Assembly: GCA_036377595.1 (NCBI GenBank) | Contig: DASUYB010000070.1 | Location: 1-41,986, forward strand | DNA from: Longimicrobium sp. | GTDB lineage: Bacteria; Gemmatimonadota; Gemmatimonadetes; Longimicrobiales; Longimicrobiaceae | Direction of reading: 5' to 3' | Length of the DNA stretch: 41,986 nt | Shown here: one piece after another, positions 16,193 through 23,899 of the stretch | Position numbering within the stretch: position 1 is the stretch's first letter | Layout of the letters: every line of letters begins with the position of its first letter | The notes under the pieces: model-generated | Database searches by the model: none | Seen by the model: only the letters and a program-made list of their open reading frames with translations | What the model was told of the DNA's origin: nothing | Made by a program: the position numbers and the translations under genes

Positions 16193-16205
16193 CACAGCAG
16201 GAGAT

Positions 16206-16316
16206 TCGCCGCCGCTGCTCAAGCGCATGGTCTCGCTCGGCTACTTCGGCCGGAAGACGGGGAAGGGCTTCTACGACTACTCCGGCGAGGAGCCGAAGCC
16301 GATGCCGCTGGTGTAG
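16206..16316 (+). pseudogene. hbd: Displaced 3' fragment of an hbd gene
   Basis: It encodes the last residues of 3-hydroxybutyryl-CoA dehydrogenase ([18 protein letters not shown] ... MPLV) followed by TAG, whereas the intact gene ends in TGA. The protein sequence is identical to the intact copy over this part, but four bases differ synonymously. There is no start or upstream part. It has its own terminator, so it may be the original end of the native gene. Confidence 0.88.
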
Positions 16317-16350
16317 ATCGGCGGCGCGGAGATAAAGCGGCAGAATCCGG

Positions 16351-16377
16351 ACGGGGCGCCTCGCAGAGGCGCCCCGT
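16351..16377. terminator. Perfect 12-bp hairpin after the hbd fragment
   Basis: ACGGGGCGCCTC, loop GCA, GAGGCGCCCCGT. It lies 35 nt past the TAG of the displaced hbd end. No strong U tract follows. Confidence 0.6.
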
Positions 16378-16584
16378 CGTCGTTCCCCCGTGTCGTACGC
16401 GATGAACGGGGGAGGGCGGATTTCGCCGACGGAGAAAATTCTGTTGTTTGTGAACATGTGTTGTGCAAGATTGACCTGTTTGCCGTCTGGTGGAGCGGAT
16501 CCCGGCGCCTGCCGGTGCATGCGGGCGGAGCCGGGATGATTTTCGCGGCCGGTTTCGATCTCCCAAACCACAAGGAGGCCGGGT

Positions 16585-18318
16585 ATGCCGCTCGAGGTCA
16601 TCGGAAGTCCGCTGGGATGGGGCTCGTCGCCGGTTTCGTGGGGCGACGGCCGGCTGGACGTGTTCGGCGCCGGGCCCAACGGCGCGCTCCAGCAGTGGTG
16701 GTGGGACGGGTCCGCATGGCAGTTCTTCCAGTTCGATGGCGGCCGGGCGGTCATGCCGGCCGGGTCGACGCCCTCGGCGGTGTCGCGCAGGCGCGACAGC
16801 CTGGACGTGTTCGCGATCGGCGCGGACGGCACGCTGCTGCACTGGTGGTGGGACGGCGCTTGGCCGTGGCATGGACCGGAGTCACTGGGCGGCCGCCTTC
16901 CCGCCGGGGCGCCCTGCGCGGTTTCGTGGGGGCCCAACCGGCTCGACGTCTTCGCGATCGGTGCTGATGCGACGCTGCAGCACTGGTGGTGGGAGGAGGG
17001 AGGCACCTGGTCGAGACCCGAATCCCTGGGAGGCCGCCTGCCGGCGGGCGCGGGCCCGGCGGCGGTCTCGTGGGGGCCGAACCGGCTGGACGTCTTCGCC
17101 GGCGGCAGCGACGCCACGCTGCAGCACTGGTGGTGGGATGGCGTGTTTCCCTGGAAAGGCCCCGAGAACCTCGGCGGCCGGATCCCGGCGATCTCCCCGG
17201 TCGCCGTGTCGCACAACGCGGGCTCGACCGGCCGGGCGCCCGACCGGCTGACGGTGTTCTGCATCGGGCAGGACGCCCGGTTGTACCGCTGGCGCTGGGA
17301 CGGGAGGAGTTGGGACAGGGCACGCCCGCTGGGAGGGAGATACCCGGCGGGGCCGCTGTCCGTCGTTCCCAGCTTGGACGGCAGCCTGCTGCTGGTCGTC
17401 GCGTCCGATGGGCGCGGACAGCTCGACCTCTGGTCCGTTCCCGATGCCGACGGCCCGTTCATGCCCGGTCCGGCGCCCCTGCCGCTGGACGCCGGCGGCG
17501 GCGCCGCCTTTCCCAGCGCGGTGCTCTCCACCTCCGGCGGAGCGCCGCGGGTGGACCTGTTCGCCAATGCTGGCTCGAAGCTGGTGCACGCCGCGGCCAC
17601 CGCGTCTGGGTGGCGCCCCGACCCCTTCCTGGTCGCCGCGGCCGGCAGCGGCGCGGTCAACGTCCGCCCGCTTTCGCCTTCGGAGTTCTACCTGGCGCAG
17701 CTCGTGTTCGGAGACTCGGTCCCGCTCGACCGCGTGTGGATCTGCGACCGGAGCGGGCTCGACGGCCGGGCGTTCACCATCCCCACCAACGTGAACGACG
17801 CGGCGAGCGTGGCGCGGGCGGCGATTCACGCCCTGTCCGGGGCGGTGACCGGGATCCCGCTCCTGCTGCTGGAGTTTCTTGCCAGCGAGCCGTTCCGGGT
17901 CGGGAGGTCGTACACCCTCTTCATGGGCGCCGCCGGCTACGCGCGAGGGCTCAGCTTCACGGGAACGCCCGCCGAGCTCGCAAGGGACCTCCATTTCCAT
18001 TCGGTGATGCACGAGCTTGCGCACGTCTGGCAGGGGGAGCATTACGCCACGGGGTCGTGGGAGTACGTGGGGAACTCGCTGGTCGCGCAGGGGCTCCACG
18101 GCCCGGGTGCGTACGACTACAACGCATCCGCGCTTCCCCCCTGGTCGTCGTTCGCGGCCGAGCAGCAGGCGCAGATCGTGGAAGATTGGGTGATGGGCGT
18201 CGCGAGGGGTTTCGCTGGTGTGCCACCTCTGCCACTGAGCACCAGCAACCCGCTCTACCGGCCGTACATCGTCAACGGGATCCTCACGAAATCGAGCTAC
18301 GTTCCTACCCCGTTGTGA
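16585..18318 (+). CDS. Seven-bladed lectin-like propeller fused to an HELAH metallopeptidase-like domain
   Basis: 577 residues without signal peptide. Residues about 10-345 hold seven repeats of about 48 residues of the type AVSWGPNRLDVFAIGADATL followed by QHWWWDG. Repeats 2-4 are almost identical, and repeats 6 and 7 are degenerate. This is the PLL/fucolectin-like propeller pattern (sugar binding at Trp-rich blade edges). The C-terminal half carries FHSVMHELAHVWQG with HExxH at 476-480 and a possible third ligand Glu526 in FAAEQQAQIVEDW. DUF4157-like and related gluzincins share HELAHxxQ. A perfect ribosome site AAGGAGG lies 6 nt before the ATG. It is probably a secreted or injected effector-like glycan-directed protease, by inference only. 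Confidence 0.82.
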   Translation: MPLEVIGSPLGWGSSPVSWGDGRLDVFGAGPNGALQQWWWDGSAWQFFQFDGGRAVMPAGSTPSAVSRRRDSLDVFAIGADGTLLHWWWDGAWPWHGPESLGGRLPAGAPCAVSWGPNRLDVFAIGADATLQHWWWEEGGTWSRPESLGGRLPAGAGPAAVSWGPNRLDVFAGGSDATLQHWWWDGVFPWKGPENLGGRIPAISPVAVSHNAGSTGRAPDRLTVFCIGQDARLYRWRWDGRSWDRARPLGGRYPAGPLSVVPSLDGSLLLVVASDGRGQLDLWSVPDADGPFMPGPAPLPLDAGGGAAFPSAVLSTSGGAPRVDLFANAGSKLVHAAATASGWRPDPFLVAAAGSGAVNVRPLSPSEFYLAQLVFGDSVPLDRVWICDRSGLDGRAFTIPTNVNDAASVARAAIHALSGAVTGIPLLLLEFLASEPFRVGRSYTLFMGAAGYARGLSFTGTPAELARDLHFHSVMHELAHVWQGEHYATGSWEYVGNSLVAQGLHGPGAYDYNASALPPWSSFAAEQQAQIVEDWVMGVARGFAGVPPLPLSTSNPLYRPYIVNGILTKSSYVPTPL

Positions 18319-18697
18319 CTTCGGTACCTGCAGGCGAGGAGCCTCGCGGCAGGATCAGCGATGGGGAGATGATGCCCCGGCCGGGATACCGGTCGGGGCT
18401 TTTTCGCCGCGATATGTGGGGCCGGGATGTCCCAGTATCCCATCCGGGCCGCCGCTCCAGGCGACGGCATCCGCCGCCAATCATCGGTGCTGAAGCAAGG
18501 TGGGAACAGGCCGGAACTGCTCGTCGCGCCCGTGACTCCCCGGCCGGACCACCCCTTGCACGAGGGTCACCTCCGTGCCCGCCGTCCCACCCGCGGGTCT
18601 TCCGCCATTTGCCCGGGCGGGATCGGTCGACGGGAAAGGACCGGCCGCGTGGCCCTCCAAACCTGATGCCGGTCCGCTCCATCGCCCCGAGGTCTCC
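18319..18697. other. 379-bp intergenic region
   Basis: It contains the terminator at 18374-18404 and otherwise GC-rich sequence leading to the zinc-ribbon protein. Open frames here have no supporting ribosome site or family features. No further element was recognised. Confidence 0.4.
18374..18404 (+). terminator. Rho-independent terminator after the propeller protein
   Basis: GCCCCGGCC pairs with GGTCGGGGC around GGGATACC, followed by TTTTT. About 55 nt past the stop. Confidence 0.8.
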
Positions 18698-19411
18698 ATG
18701 CCCACTTCCGACCGCTGCCCATACTGCCGCGAAAGCGTTCCCGCCGACGCCCTCGTCTGCGGCCACTGCACCCGCGAGATCGCCACGCTACGGGTCGCCC
18801 ACGCCGAGATCGACGATCTGAGGGCGCGGCTCGCCGCCGCGGAGGCTGCCGCCGGGGCGGCGGCGATCCCGGCCCGCGTGGCCGTCTCGGCCGACGGAAG
18901 CCTCGCGCTGCAGCCGGCGGGGGCGGTGCAGCTTCCGGCGGGGCGGGGCATCGCCTTCGCGACGCTGTGGATGCTGTACCTGGTGCCGGCGGTGCTCAAC
19001 TACGGGGTGGGGTGGCCGCATACGGCGTATCTCACCTTCTCGCTGGCCGCTCTGGCCGGCTCCGCGCTGGCGCTGCTGGCGAACACGAACGTGTGGCTGG
19101 TCTTCCTGACCGCTGCCGCGCAGCCCTACGTCCCACTGGGAATCCTGCTGGCGTGGCGGAAGCTGAGCCTGGAGACGATCGCGGATCCGCGGCTTTCGGC
19201 GCTGCAGGTGGGGCTGGTGGCGTGGCTGGCGGCGCTGGTCTCGCTCGCCGCCTTCGACCGGGATCGCCTGGCCGCGATGTTCCGCTGGAGCGCCGTCGCG
19301 GAGTGGATGGAGACGCACGGCGCCCGCGTGGAGCTGGTGCAGAAGTTCATCCTTGCGGCGCTGGGACTGGGTGGCGTGCTCGTCTCGCTGCTGAAGGGCG
19401 TGCTCGGATAG
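18698..19411 (+). CDS. Zinc-ribbon membrane protein of unknown function
   Basis: 237 residues. The N terminus is a short zinc ribbon (CPYCRESVPADALVCGHC, two CxxC pairs). A short Ala/Leu-rich coiled coil (HAEIDDLRARLAAAEAAAG) follows, then four or five hydrophobic segments from about residue 85 to the end (FATLWMLYLVPAVLNYGVG, YLTFSLAALAGSALALLA, VWLVFLTAAAQPYVPLGILL, LSALQVGLVAWLAALVSLAA and the last about 215-235). The layout is common in proteins annotated only as zinc-ribbon domain-containing. GAGG before the ATG at 18698 supports the start. The next gene follows after 27 nt, so they may be co-transcribed. Confidence 0.75.
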   Translation: MPTSDRCPYCRESVPADALVCGHCTREIATLRVAHAEIDDLRARLAAAEAAAGAAAIPARVAVSADGSLALQPAGAVQLPAGRGIAFATLWMLYLVPAVLNYGVGWPHTAYLTFSLAALAGSALALLANTNVWLVFLTAAAQPYVPLGILLAWRKLSLETIADPRLSALQVGLVAWLAALVSLAAFDRDRLAAMFRWSAVAEWMETHGARVELVQKFILAALGLGGVLVSLLKGVLG

Positions 19412-19438
19412 AGGGAGTTCCCGGCCAAGGAGTGATGG

Positions 19439-20134
19439 ATGTGCAAGCCACTGGTCAAGCGATTGCTGCTCGCCGCCTCCGCGCTGCCGCTGGCGGCGGC
19501 CGGAGCCGCGGCGCAGTGCCCCAAGACCGCGCCGTTCCGCACGGTCTACCTGGAGATCTCGGGCGCGCCGCTGCAGGCGCCTCAGCTCGACGTGGCGGTG
19601 ATCGGAAGCAGCCGCGCGGTGCGGGTGGCCGAGCCGAAGGGCGTGCGCTGGACCCTGCGCCTCCCCGAGCCCGGCACCGTCGCCCGCGTGAAGGTGGAGC
19701 CGCTGCGCGCCGGCTTCCGTGCCGTGCCGCAGGGAGAGCCGTGGCTCGACGAGGAGAACGGCGCGTGCGTGGCGGTGTTTCCCTTCCGCTGGGAGGAGGT
19801 GTGGAACGTGAGCGTGGCGTCGGAGCCGGCGCAGCTGCTGGCCACCGCCGAGGTCGCCCGCGGCGCGAAGGGAGTGGAGCGCGCCAACCAGCGCACCAAC
19901 TTCACGGTCAAGAGCATCCCCCTCGAGGCGCCGGTCACCATCCGGCTGCACGCGCCCGGCGGATCGGAAGTGTGGCCGATCGTGCTCCGCAGGAGCGACT
20001 TCTCCACGCCCGTCATCACCACCCCCCAGGTGCGGCAGAGGATCTGCGCCAACACGCCGGCCGACGCCTGCAACGGCCGGATGATGCGGCTCGGTGTCCG
20101 CAAGTTCACGCTGACCCTGGTCAGTGGCGGGTGA
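19439..20134 (+). CDS. Secreted protein of unknown function
   Basis: 231 residues with a Sec signal (VKRLLLAASALPLAAAGAAAQ, cleavage before CPKTAPF). The mature part looks beta-rich. Four Cys (CPKTA, GACVA, RICAN and DACNG) could form two disulfides. No family recognised. AAGGAG lies 6 nt before the ATG at 19439, and the nearby ATG at 19435 is out of frame. Following the zinc-ribbon gene by 27 nt, it may belong to the same unit, and a strong hairpin follows. Confidence 0.75.
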   Translation: MCKPLVKRLLLAASALPLAAAGAAAQCPKTAPFRTVYLEISGAPLQAPQLDVAVIGSSRAVRVAEPKGVRWTLRLPEPGTVARVKVEPLRAGFRAVPQGEPWLDEENGACVAVFPFRWEEVWNVSVASEPAQLLATAEVARGAKGVERANQRTNFTVKSIPLEAPVTIRLHAPGGSEVWPIVLRRSDFSTPVITTPQVRQRICANTPADACNGRMMRLGVRKFTLTLVSGG

Positions 20135-20174
20135 TGCCATCGGCGTGAGCACGAAGTCGAGCAACACGAAAAGG

Positions 20175-20198
20175 GGGAGGAGCGGAAGCGCTCCTCCC
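20175..20198 (+). terminator. Hairpin terminator
   Basis: GGGAGGAGCG, loop GAAG, CGCTCCTCCC. Outer AGCACGAA and TTCGTGCT arms (20149-20204) can extend it. It closes the secreted-protein gene ending at 20134. Confidence 0.75.
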
Positions 20199-20301
20199 TT
20201 CGTGCTTGTCCACCTCGGCAGAATCGAGAACCTTGCCTGCTCGCCGAATCCCGCCGCACCATTCGGGCGCACGCCACCCCGTCCCACCGCCGGAGGACCA
20301 C

Positions 20302-20673
20302 ATGAGCAAGCCTGCACGCACCATGTTCGTGTTCGGGATCTACCTCGCCCTCCTGGGGTTGACCCTCGTCGCCGTGCCGAACCTGCTGCTGGGCGCGTTC
20401 GGCTTCCCGCCCACGCAGGAGGTGTGGATCCGTGTGGTCGGCATGCTCGTGTTCATCCTCGCCTTCTACTACCTGGAGGCGGCGCGCCACGAGTGGGAGG
20501 GGTTCACCCGCCTCAGCGTTCCCGCGCGGATGAGCGTGATCGTGTTCTTCGGTGTGTTCGTGCTCGCCGGCCTCGTCTCGCCCATGCTGCTGCTGTTCGC
20601 CGTCGTCGACTTCGCGGCCGCGGCGTGGACGCACTTCGCCCTGCGCGCGGCCCGCGCGCCGGCCGTCGCGTAG
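20302..20673 (+). CDS. Small four-helix membrane protein of unknown function
   Basis: 123 residues with four hydrophobic segments: MFVFGIYLALLGLTLVAVP, WIRVVGMLVFILAFYYL, MSVIVFFGVFVLAGLVSP and LLLFAVVDFAAAAWTHFAL. The second is followed by a conserved-looking polar stretch EAARHEWEGFTRLSV. Similar short inner-membrane proteins are common and uncharacterised. CGGAGG 5 nt before the ATG fixes the start. It is a single gene between two hairpins. Confidence 0.78.
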   Translation: MSKPARTMFVFGIYLALLGLTLVAVPNLLLGAFGFPPTQEVWIRVVGMLVFILAFYYLEAARHEWEGFTRLSVPARMSVIVFFGVFVLAGLVSPMLLLFAVVDFAAAAWTHFALRAARAPAVA

Positions 20674-20698
20674 CCTGTGATCCTGGAGGCACATTCGT

Positions 20699-20730
20699 GA
20701 GGGGCGCCGCGGGGGAGGGGGGCGCCCCTC
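20699..20730. terminator. GAGGGGCGCC hairpin
   Basis: GAGGGGCGCC (20699-20708) pairs exactly with GGCGCCCCTC (20721-20730). It closes the preceding membrane-protein gene. The same stem core occurs at 21065-21090 after precursor peptide 2. Confidence 0.65.
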
Positions 20731-20781
20731 GTCTCATTCCCGGCGCAACATGCTACATTCCGTTCGTTTTGTGTCTGTAGG

Positions 20782-20787
20782 TATAAT
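20782..20787 (+). promoter_or_regulatory. Candidate -10 box (TATAAT) of precursor peptide 2
   Basis: A perfect TATAAT in an AT-rich stretch, 69 nt before the ATG. A weak TTCCGT lies 18 nt upstream as a possible -35. Confidence 0.4.
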
Positions 20788-20856
20788 TCTTGTAATGAGT
20801 TACGGGTACAAGTGGGCGGTAGATGGGAGGGGGAAACTTCAACCGGAAGGGCGACG

Positions 20857-21036
20857 ATGAAGAAGGTGACGCTGAACCTCGAGACGCTGAACGTACAGAC
20901 CTTCGCACCGATCGATCCGCAGCGGGAGAACCGCGGAACGGTGCTGGGAGCCGAGGGCGCGATGACGCTCCCCGAGTACTGCATCACCTTCACCTGCGGC
21001 GACTCGCGCATCCGGCCCTGCTTCGACGGCGGCTGA
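20857..21036 (+). CDS. Precursor peptide 2, pinensin-type leader, short 3-Cys core
   Basis: 59 residues. The leader is MKKVTLNLETLNVQTFAP, then RGTVLGAEG. The core, about 20 residues, is TLPEYCITFTCGDSRI and then RPCFDGG, with three Cys and Thr/Ser residues upstream of them. It matches the shared leader consensus with Q for E and T for S at the VESF position. GGAAGG (20845-20850) 6 nt before the ATG supports the start over the in-frame ATG at 20812. It has its own TATAAT box and hairpin. It is the shortest of the six peptides. No processing genes are adjacent. Confidence 0.85.
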   Translation: MKKVTLNLETLNVQTFAPIDPQRENRGTVLGAEGAMTLPEYCITFTCGDSRIRPCFDGG

Positions 21037-21347
21037 GGTTCCATCACCGGACGATCATAGACGGAGGGGCGCCGCGGTCGCGGCGCCCCTTCGCTCGTCC
21101 GCCGCGCGGCGGGTCCGGAGCCCGATCCGCGGCTTTCGTACGGATCCCACGCGGCACCCGCCGGCGGAAGTGGCTGGGATGTCACTACCTCGCGGATACC
21201 CGTTCGATCGTCGCGATCTGAAAACATGTGCATTCACGGCCAACTTCATCATTGTGCCGCGTGCCGTTCGCGGTAGATTCGCATCATGCGGGGCGCGACG
21301 AACCCGCCCCCGCGTGAGCCTCCCATCCCACCATCCCGCGAGAGACC
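21037..21347. other. 311-bp intergenic region
   Basis: It holds the hairpin at 21065-21090 and then the leader region of the M15 peptidase, which has a short AT-richer part at 21210-21260 (CTGAAAACATGTGCATTC) that may contain its promoter. No gene seen. Confidence 0.4.
21065..21090 (+). terminator. Terminator of precursor peptide 2
   Basis: AGGGGCGCCGC, loop GGTC, GCGGCGCCCCT: a perfect 11-bp stem 28 nt past the stop. Confidence 0.7.
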
Positions 21348-21818
21348 ATGAGCAACTTCAAGCTGGGGACCCGTTCGCGAAGCGAGCTGAAGGGCGTGCA
21401 TCCGGACCTGGTGGCCGTGGTGGAGCGCGCCATCGCGCTCACCGTGCAGGACTTCGGCGTGCACGACGGCATCCGCACCATGGCCGAGCAGAAGAAGTTC
21501 GTCGCCGCCGGCGTCAGCAAGACGCTGGACTCGCGGCACCTGACCGGCCACGCGGTGGACCTGGTGCCGTTCATCAACGGCCAGCTCAGGTGGGAGGACC
21601 AGCCGATTTACAAGATCGCGGACGCGGTGCGGATGGCCGCGAAGGAGCTGGAGATCCCCATCCGCTGGGGCGGCGCGTGGGACGTGCTGCTGACCGAGTC
21701 CACCGATTCGCCCGAGGAGATGGTCGAGGACTACATCGCCCGTCGGAAGGCGGCGGGGAAGAAGGCGTTCATCGACGGCCCGCACTACGAGCTGCCGCGC
21801 GACAAATACCCGGCGTAG
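21348..21818 (+). CDS. M15-family peptidoglycan L,D-/D,D-peptidase, phage-endolysin-like
   Basis: 156 residues, the size of phage T5-type endolysins. Zinc site: SRHLTGHAVDL with H64 and D71, and GPHYELP with H146. R43 in GIRTMAEQ is the usual substrate-side Arg. The order GIRT, SRHxxGxAxD, WGGAWD and GPHYEL is typical of peptidase M15 (L-alanyl-D-glutamate type). There is no signal peptide. It may be a domesticated lysin or a cell-wall recycling enzyme, and no other phage gene is nearby. The gene is monocistronic or leads into the next one after 33 nt. Confidence 0.9.
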   Translation: MSNFKLGTRSRSELKGVHPDLVAVVERAIALTVQDFGVHDGIRTMAEQKKFVAAGVSKTLDSRHLTGHAVDLVPFINGQLRWEDQPIYKIADAVRMAAKELEIPIRWGGAWDVLLTESTDSPEEMVEDYIARRKAAGKKAFIDGPHYELPRDKYPA

Positions 21819-21851
21819 CTGCGGGATCTCCTCCGTCCGGGGAGGGAGACG

Positions 21852-22298
21852 ATGGACCGGCTGGACGTGGCGACGAGCAGGGTGCAGCCCGTGGCGGCGG
21901 TGCTGGCGGGGGTGATGATGGTGCCGCTGGCCCTCGGCAGCATCGCCAGCGGCGTGGCACGGGGATTCGCGGCGATGCCCATCGTGCTCGGCCTGGCGCT
22001 GCTCGCGATGTTCGTCCTGGTGATGGGGCTGGTGCGCCGGGGCCGGCGGAACTCGGTGCGGTATTTCTCCGGTCAGGGGCTGGAGCGCGGCGACGGGCGC
22101 TTCCTGCCCTGGAGCGAGCTGGAGCGCGTGGTCTACCAGGTCCGGACGCGCCCCCAGGGATCGATGCTCTGGCGCACGGAGATCCGCTTCCGGAGCGGTG
22201 AATCGGCATGGCTCCTGCCGCTCCGGGTCGCCAACTTCCGCGAGGTCAGCGAGTTCGTCCACCGCCTCCCCTGCGAGCACACCGAAGTGAGCGTCTGA
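21852..22298 (+). CDS. Membrane protein with PH-like C-terminal domain
   Basis: 148 residues: two hydrophobic segments (about 13-35 and 42-61: VAAVLAGVMMVPLALGSIA; MPIVLGLALLAMFVLVMGLV), then a basic stretch RRGRRN and a beta-rich domain (FLPWSELERVVYQVRT ... SAWLLPLRVANFREVSEFV). The latter resembles the small bacterial PH-like domains attached to paired helices. Function unknown. GGGAGGGAG upstream of the ATG supports the start. Likely co-transcribed with the M15 gene. Confidence 0.72.
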   Translation: MDRLDVATSRVQPVAAVLAGVMMVPLALGSIASGVARGFAAMPIVLGLALLAMFVLVMGLVRRGRRNSVRYFSGQGLERGDGRFLPWSELERVVYQVRTRPQGSMLWRTEIRFRSGESAWLLPLRVANFREVSEFVHRLPCEHTEVSV

Positions 22299-22310
22299 GC
22301 TCGACGCACC

Positions 22311-22742
22311 ATGATCCGTCCATCTCCATCCCCCGTGCGCACCGTGGCCGCAACGCTGCGTCTTCTTGCCGCCGCCGTCACCACCGTCGCGTGCGCACCG
22401 CCGTGGACCACTATCCCCGCGTACGCGCCGCAGCCGGAGTGCGACTCGGTGGTGGTCGCGCACCGGGCGAACCCCGCGGCGGCGGTGGACCAGGAGCCGG
22501 AAGTGGCCGAGATCCGGCTCCCGCCGAACGCGCCGCGCGTGGTGCGGGGGAAGTCGTATACGCTGAAGTTCGTGGTGAGCGAGGACGGGACGATCGATCC
22601 GGCCAGCATCGAGATCCCGCTGGCCCTGCCGCCGGAGTACGCGGCCCACCTGCGGCAGTCGCTGGCGCGGTGGCGCTTCGAGCCCGCGCGCGCCGGCGAG
22701 TGCCGTGTCCCCGCGACATACGCCAATCTCCTGCGCCCCTGA
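22311..22742 (+). CDS. TonB C-terminal-like lipoprotein
   Basis: 143 residues. A signal with lipid Cys28 (AAAVTTVACAPP) precedes a domain of the TonB_C type: VRGKSYTLKFVVSEDGTID, SIEIPLALPPEYAAHLRQSL and ARWRFEPARAGECRVPA. In TonB this domain contacts outer-membrane receptors. Free lipoproteins of this form are of unknown role. Two Cys may pair (PECDS and GECRV). It is the first of a tight run of four secreted genes (gaps 4 and 31 nt, then a 4-nt overlap), so an operon is likely. Confidence 0.78.
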   Translation: MIRPSPSPVRTVAATLRLLAAAVTTVACAPPWTTIPAYAPQPECDSVVVAHRANPAAAVDQEPEVAEIRLPPNAPRVVRGKSYTLKFVVSEDGTIDPASIEIPLALPPEYAAHLRQSLARWRFEPARAGECRVPATYANLLRP

Positions 22743-22746
22743 CGTG

Positions 22747-23223
22747 ATGATGATCCGCATCCTGGTGGCATCCGCCCTCCTCACGATCCCCGCCACCGCC
22801 GCGAACGGCGGGAACGCGGCGACGGTGCGCGCGTGGCAGGCGGACTCGGCGCACACGCCGGTGCGCGGCAGCGCCGAGCGGAAGGCGATCCTCGACGCCA
22901 TGCGCGCGCACCGGCGGCGCTTCGACGCGGCGCCGGTGATCTTCGTCGTCCAGCACCTGCGGGTGCAGCGCGGCTGGGCGTGGCTCGTGGCGGCGCCGCA
23001 ATCTCCCGACGGCCGCTCGCGGTTCGAGGAGGAAGGCGCGCTGCTGCGACGCCGCGGCGCGCGCTGGGAGGTGGTGGAGACGATGCCCGCGGTCGGCGAG
23101 CGCGAGGGAACGGCGCTGGAGCGCGACTGCGCCTGGTTCGCCGACCTGCGCCGCCGCTTTCCCGCGCTCCCCGCAGCGATCCTCCCCGCGGAGGGGCGGC
23201 GGCCGTGTCCCCGCGGCGGGTGA
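22747..23223 (+). CDS. Small secreted protein of unknown function
   Basis: 158 residues starting with a short signal (MMIRILVASALLTIPATAANG). The mature part contains RGSAERKAILDAMRAHRRR, FVVQHLRVQRGWAWLVAAPQ and LRRRGARWEVVETMPAVGE, a pattern seen in many short secreted proteins (GSAERKAILDA plus a W-containing beta sheet) with no known function. A Cys pair may link DCAWF and RPCPRG. The ATG at 22747 lies 4 nt after the previous stop, and ATG 22750 is equally possible. Confidence 0.75.
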   Translation: MMIRILVASALLTIPATAANGGNAATVRAWQADSAHTPVRGSAERKAILDAMRAHRRRFDAAPVIFVVQHLRVQRGWAWLVAAPQSPDGRSRFEEEGALLRRRGARWEVVETMPAVGEREGTALERDCAWFADLRRRFPALPAAILPAEGRRPCPRGG

Positions 23224-23254
23224 CGACGAGCGCTTCCGCCTGATCAGCCCATCC

Positions 23255-23899
23255 ATGAAGATCGTCCGCCTCCTGGCCGCGAGCGCCCTGGTCCTTACCG
23301 CGTCCGCCGCGCGTGCGCAGGGGAGCACGGTGCGGGCGGACAGCGCGGCGTTCGCGGGCGCGGTGGTCTTCAGGCTGCGCAACGGGCCGAACCCGCTCGA
23401 CATCGTGGGCAACGGCGGCGGGGGGATGGTGTTCGTGGCCTGGCGCGAGAACTACAACGCGCACGGCTACGCCCAGGTCGCGTTCTACGCGCGCGGCCGC
23501 TCGATCCCGGAGGACTCGGTGCTCTGGCAGCTCGTCCCCTTCTTCGGCGGCGAGCGCGGCTTCGACGTGGCGCAGACGCACATGGGCGCCGACTGCGTGC
23601 TGGTCGACCTGCGCGTGGTGCGGCCGCGGCGCGGCGGGCCGGTGGCCGTCGTCGTCGGCGAGCGTGAGCACGGCGACTCGTACATCGCCGAGGAGACGGT
23701 GCGCTTCCACGTCTACCGCCTGGAGACGAACCGCGACGGCGTGCCCGGGTGGCCGCTCCATCGCTTCGAGCACCAGCGCACCATCACCCCCACCCGCCGG
23801 TACTGCGACATCAACGAGGCCTTCCGGCGCGAGCTGGGGCTCGGCGCGCACGGCGCCGTGGCCGCGGAGTTCGGCAGCGCGGAAGCGGAAGAACGATGA
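23255..23899 (+). CDS. CarG-like secreted protein
   Basis: 214 residues with signal peptide (MKIVRLLAASALVLTASAARAQ). The mature part has FRLRNGPNPLDIVGNGGGGM, FVAWRENYNAHGYAQVAFY, LWQLVPFFGGERG and DCVLVDLRVVRP. The block RENxNAHxxxxxxFY after an N-x-x-D-x-x-G-G turn resembles the CarG family, best known for carbapenem self-protection in Pectobacterium. Relation to beta-lactam tolerance here is not shown. Two Cys (DCVLV and RYCDI) may pair. It overlaps the next lipoprotein by 4 nt. Confidence 0.6.
   Translation: MKIVRLLAASALVLTASAARAQGSTVRADSAAFAGAVVFRLRNGPNPLDIVGNGGGGMVFVAWRENYNAHGYAQVAFYARGRSIPEDSVLWQLVPFFGGERGFDVAQTHMGADCVLVDLRVVRPRRGGPVAVVVGEREHGDSYIAEETVRFHVYRLETNRDGVPGWPLHRFEHQRTITPTRRYCDINEAFRRELGLGAHGAVAAEFGSAEAEER

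Larger units (their letters stand above)
14995..16205. other. Putative inserted segment between hbd 3'-end copies
   Basis: About 1.2 kb lies between two direct copies of the hbd 3' end. From about 15060 to 16195 base composition is plainly AT-richer than the rest (for example AATTAATTG, TTTAAGGTATAG) and codon choice differs, which indicates foreign origin. It carries one gene, a terminator and no visible recombinase. The arrangement matches integration at the 3' end of a gene that restores the gene and displaces the old end, but homologous replacement after duplication could also produce it. Confidence 0.6.
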
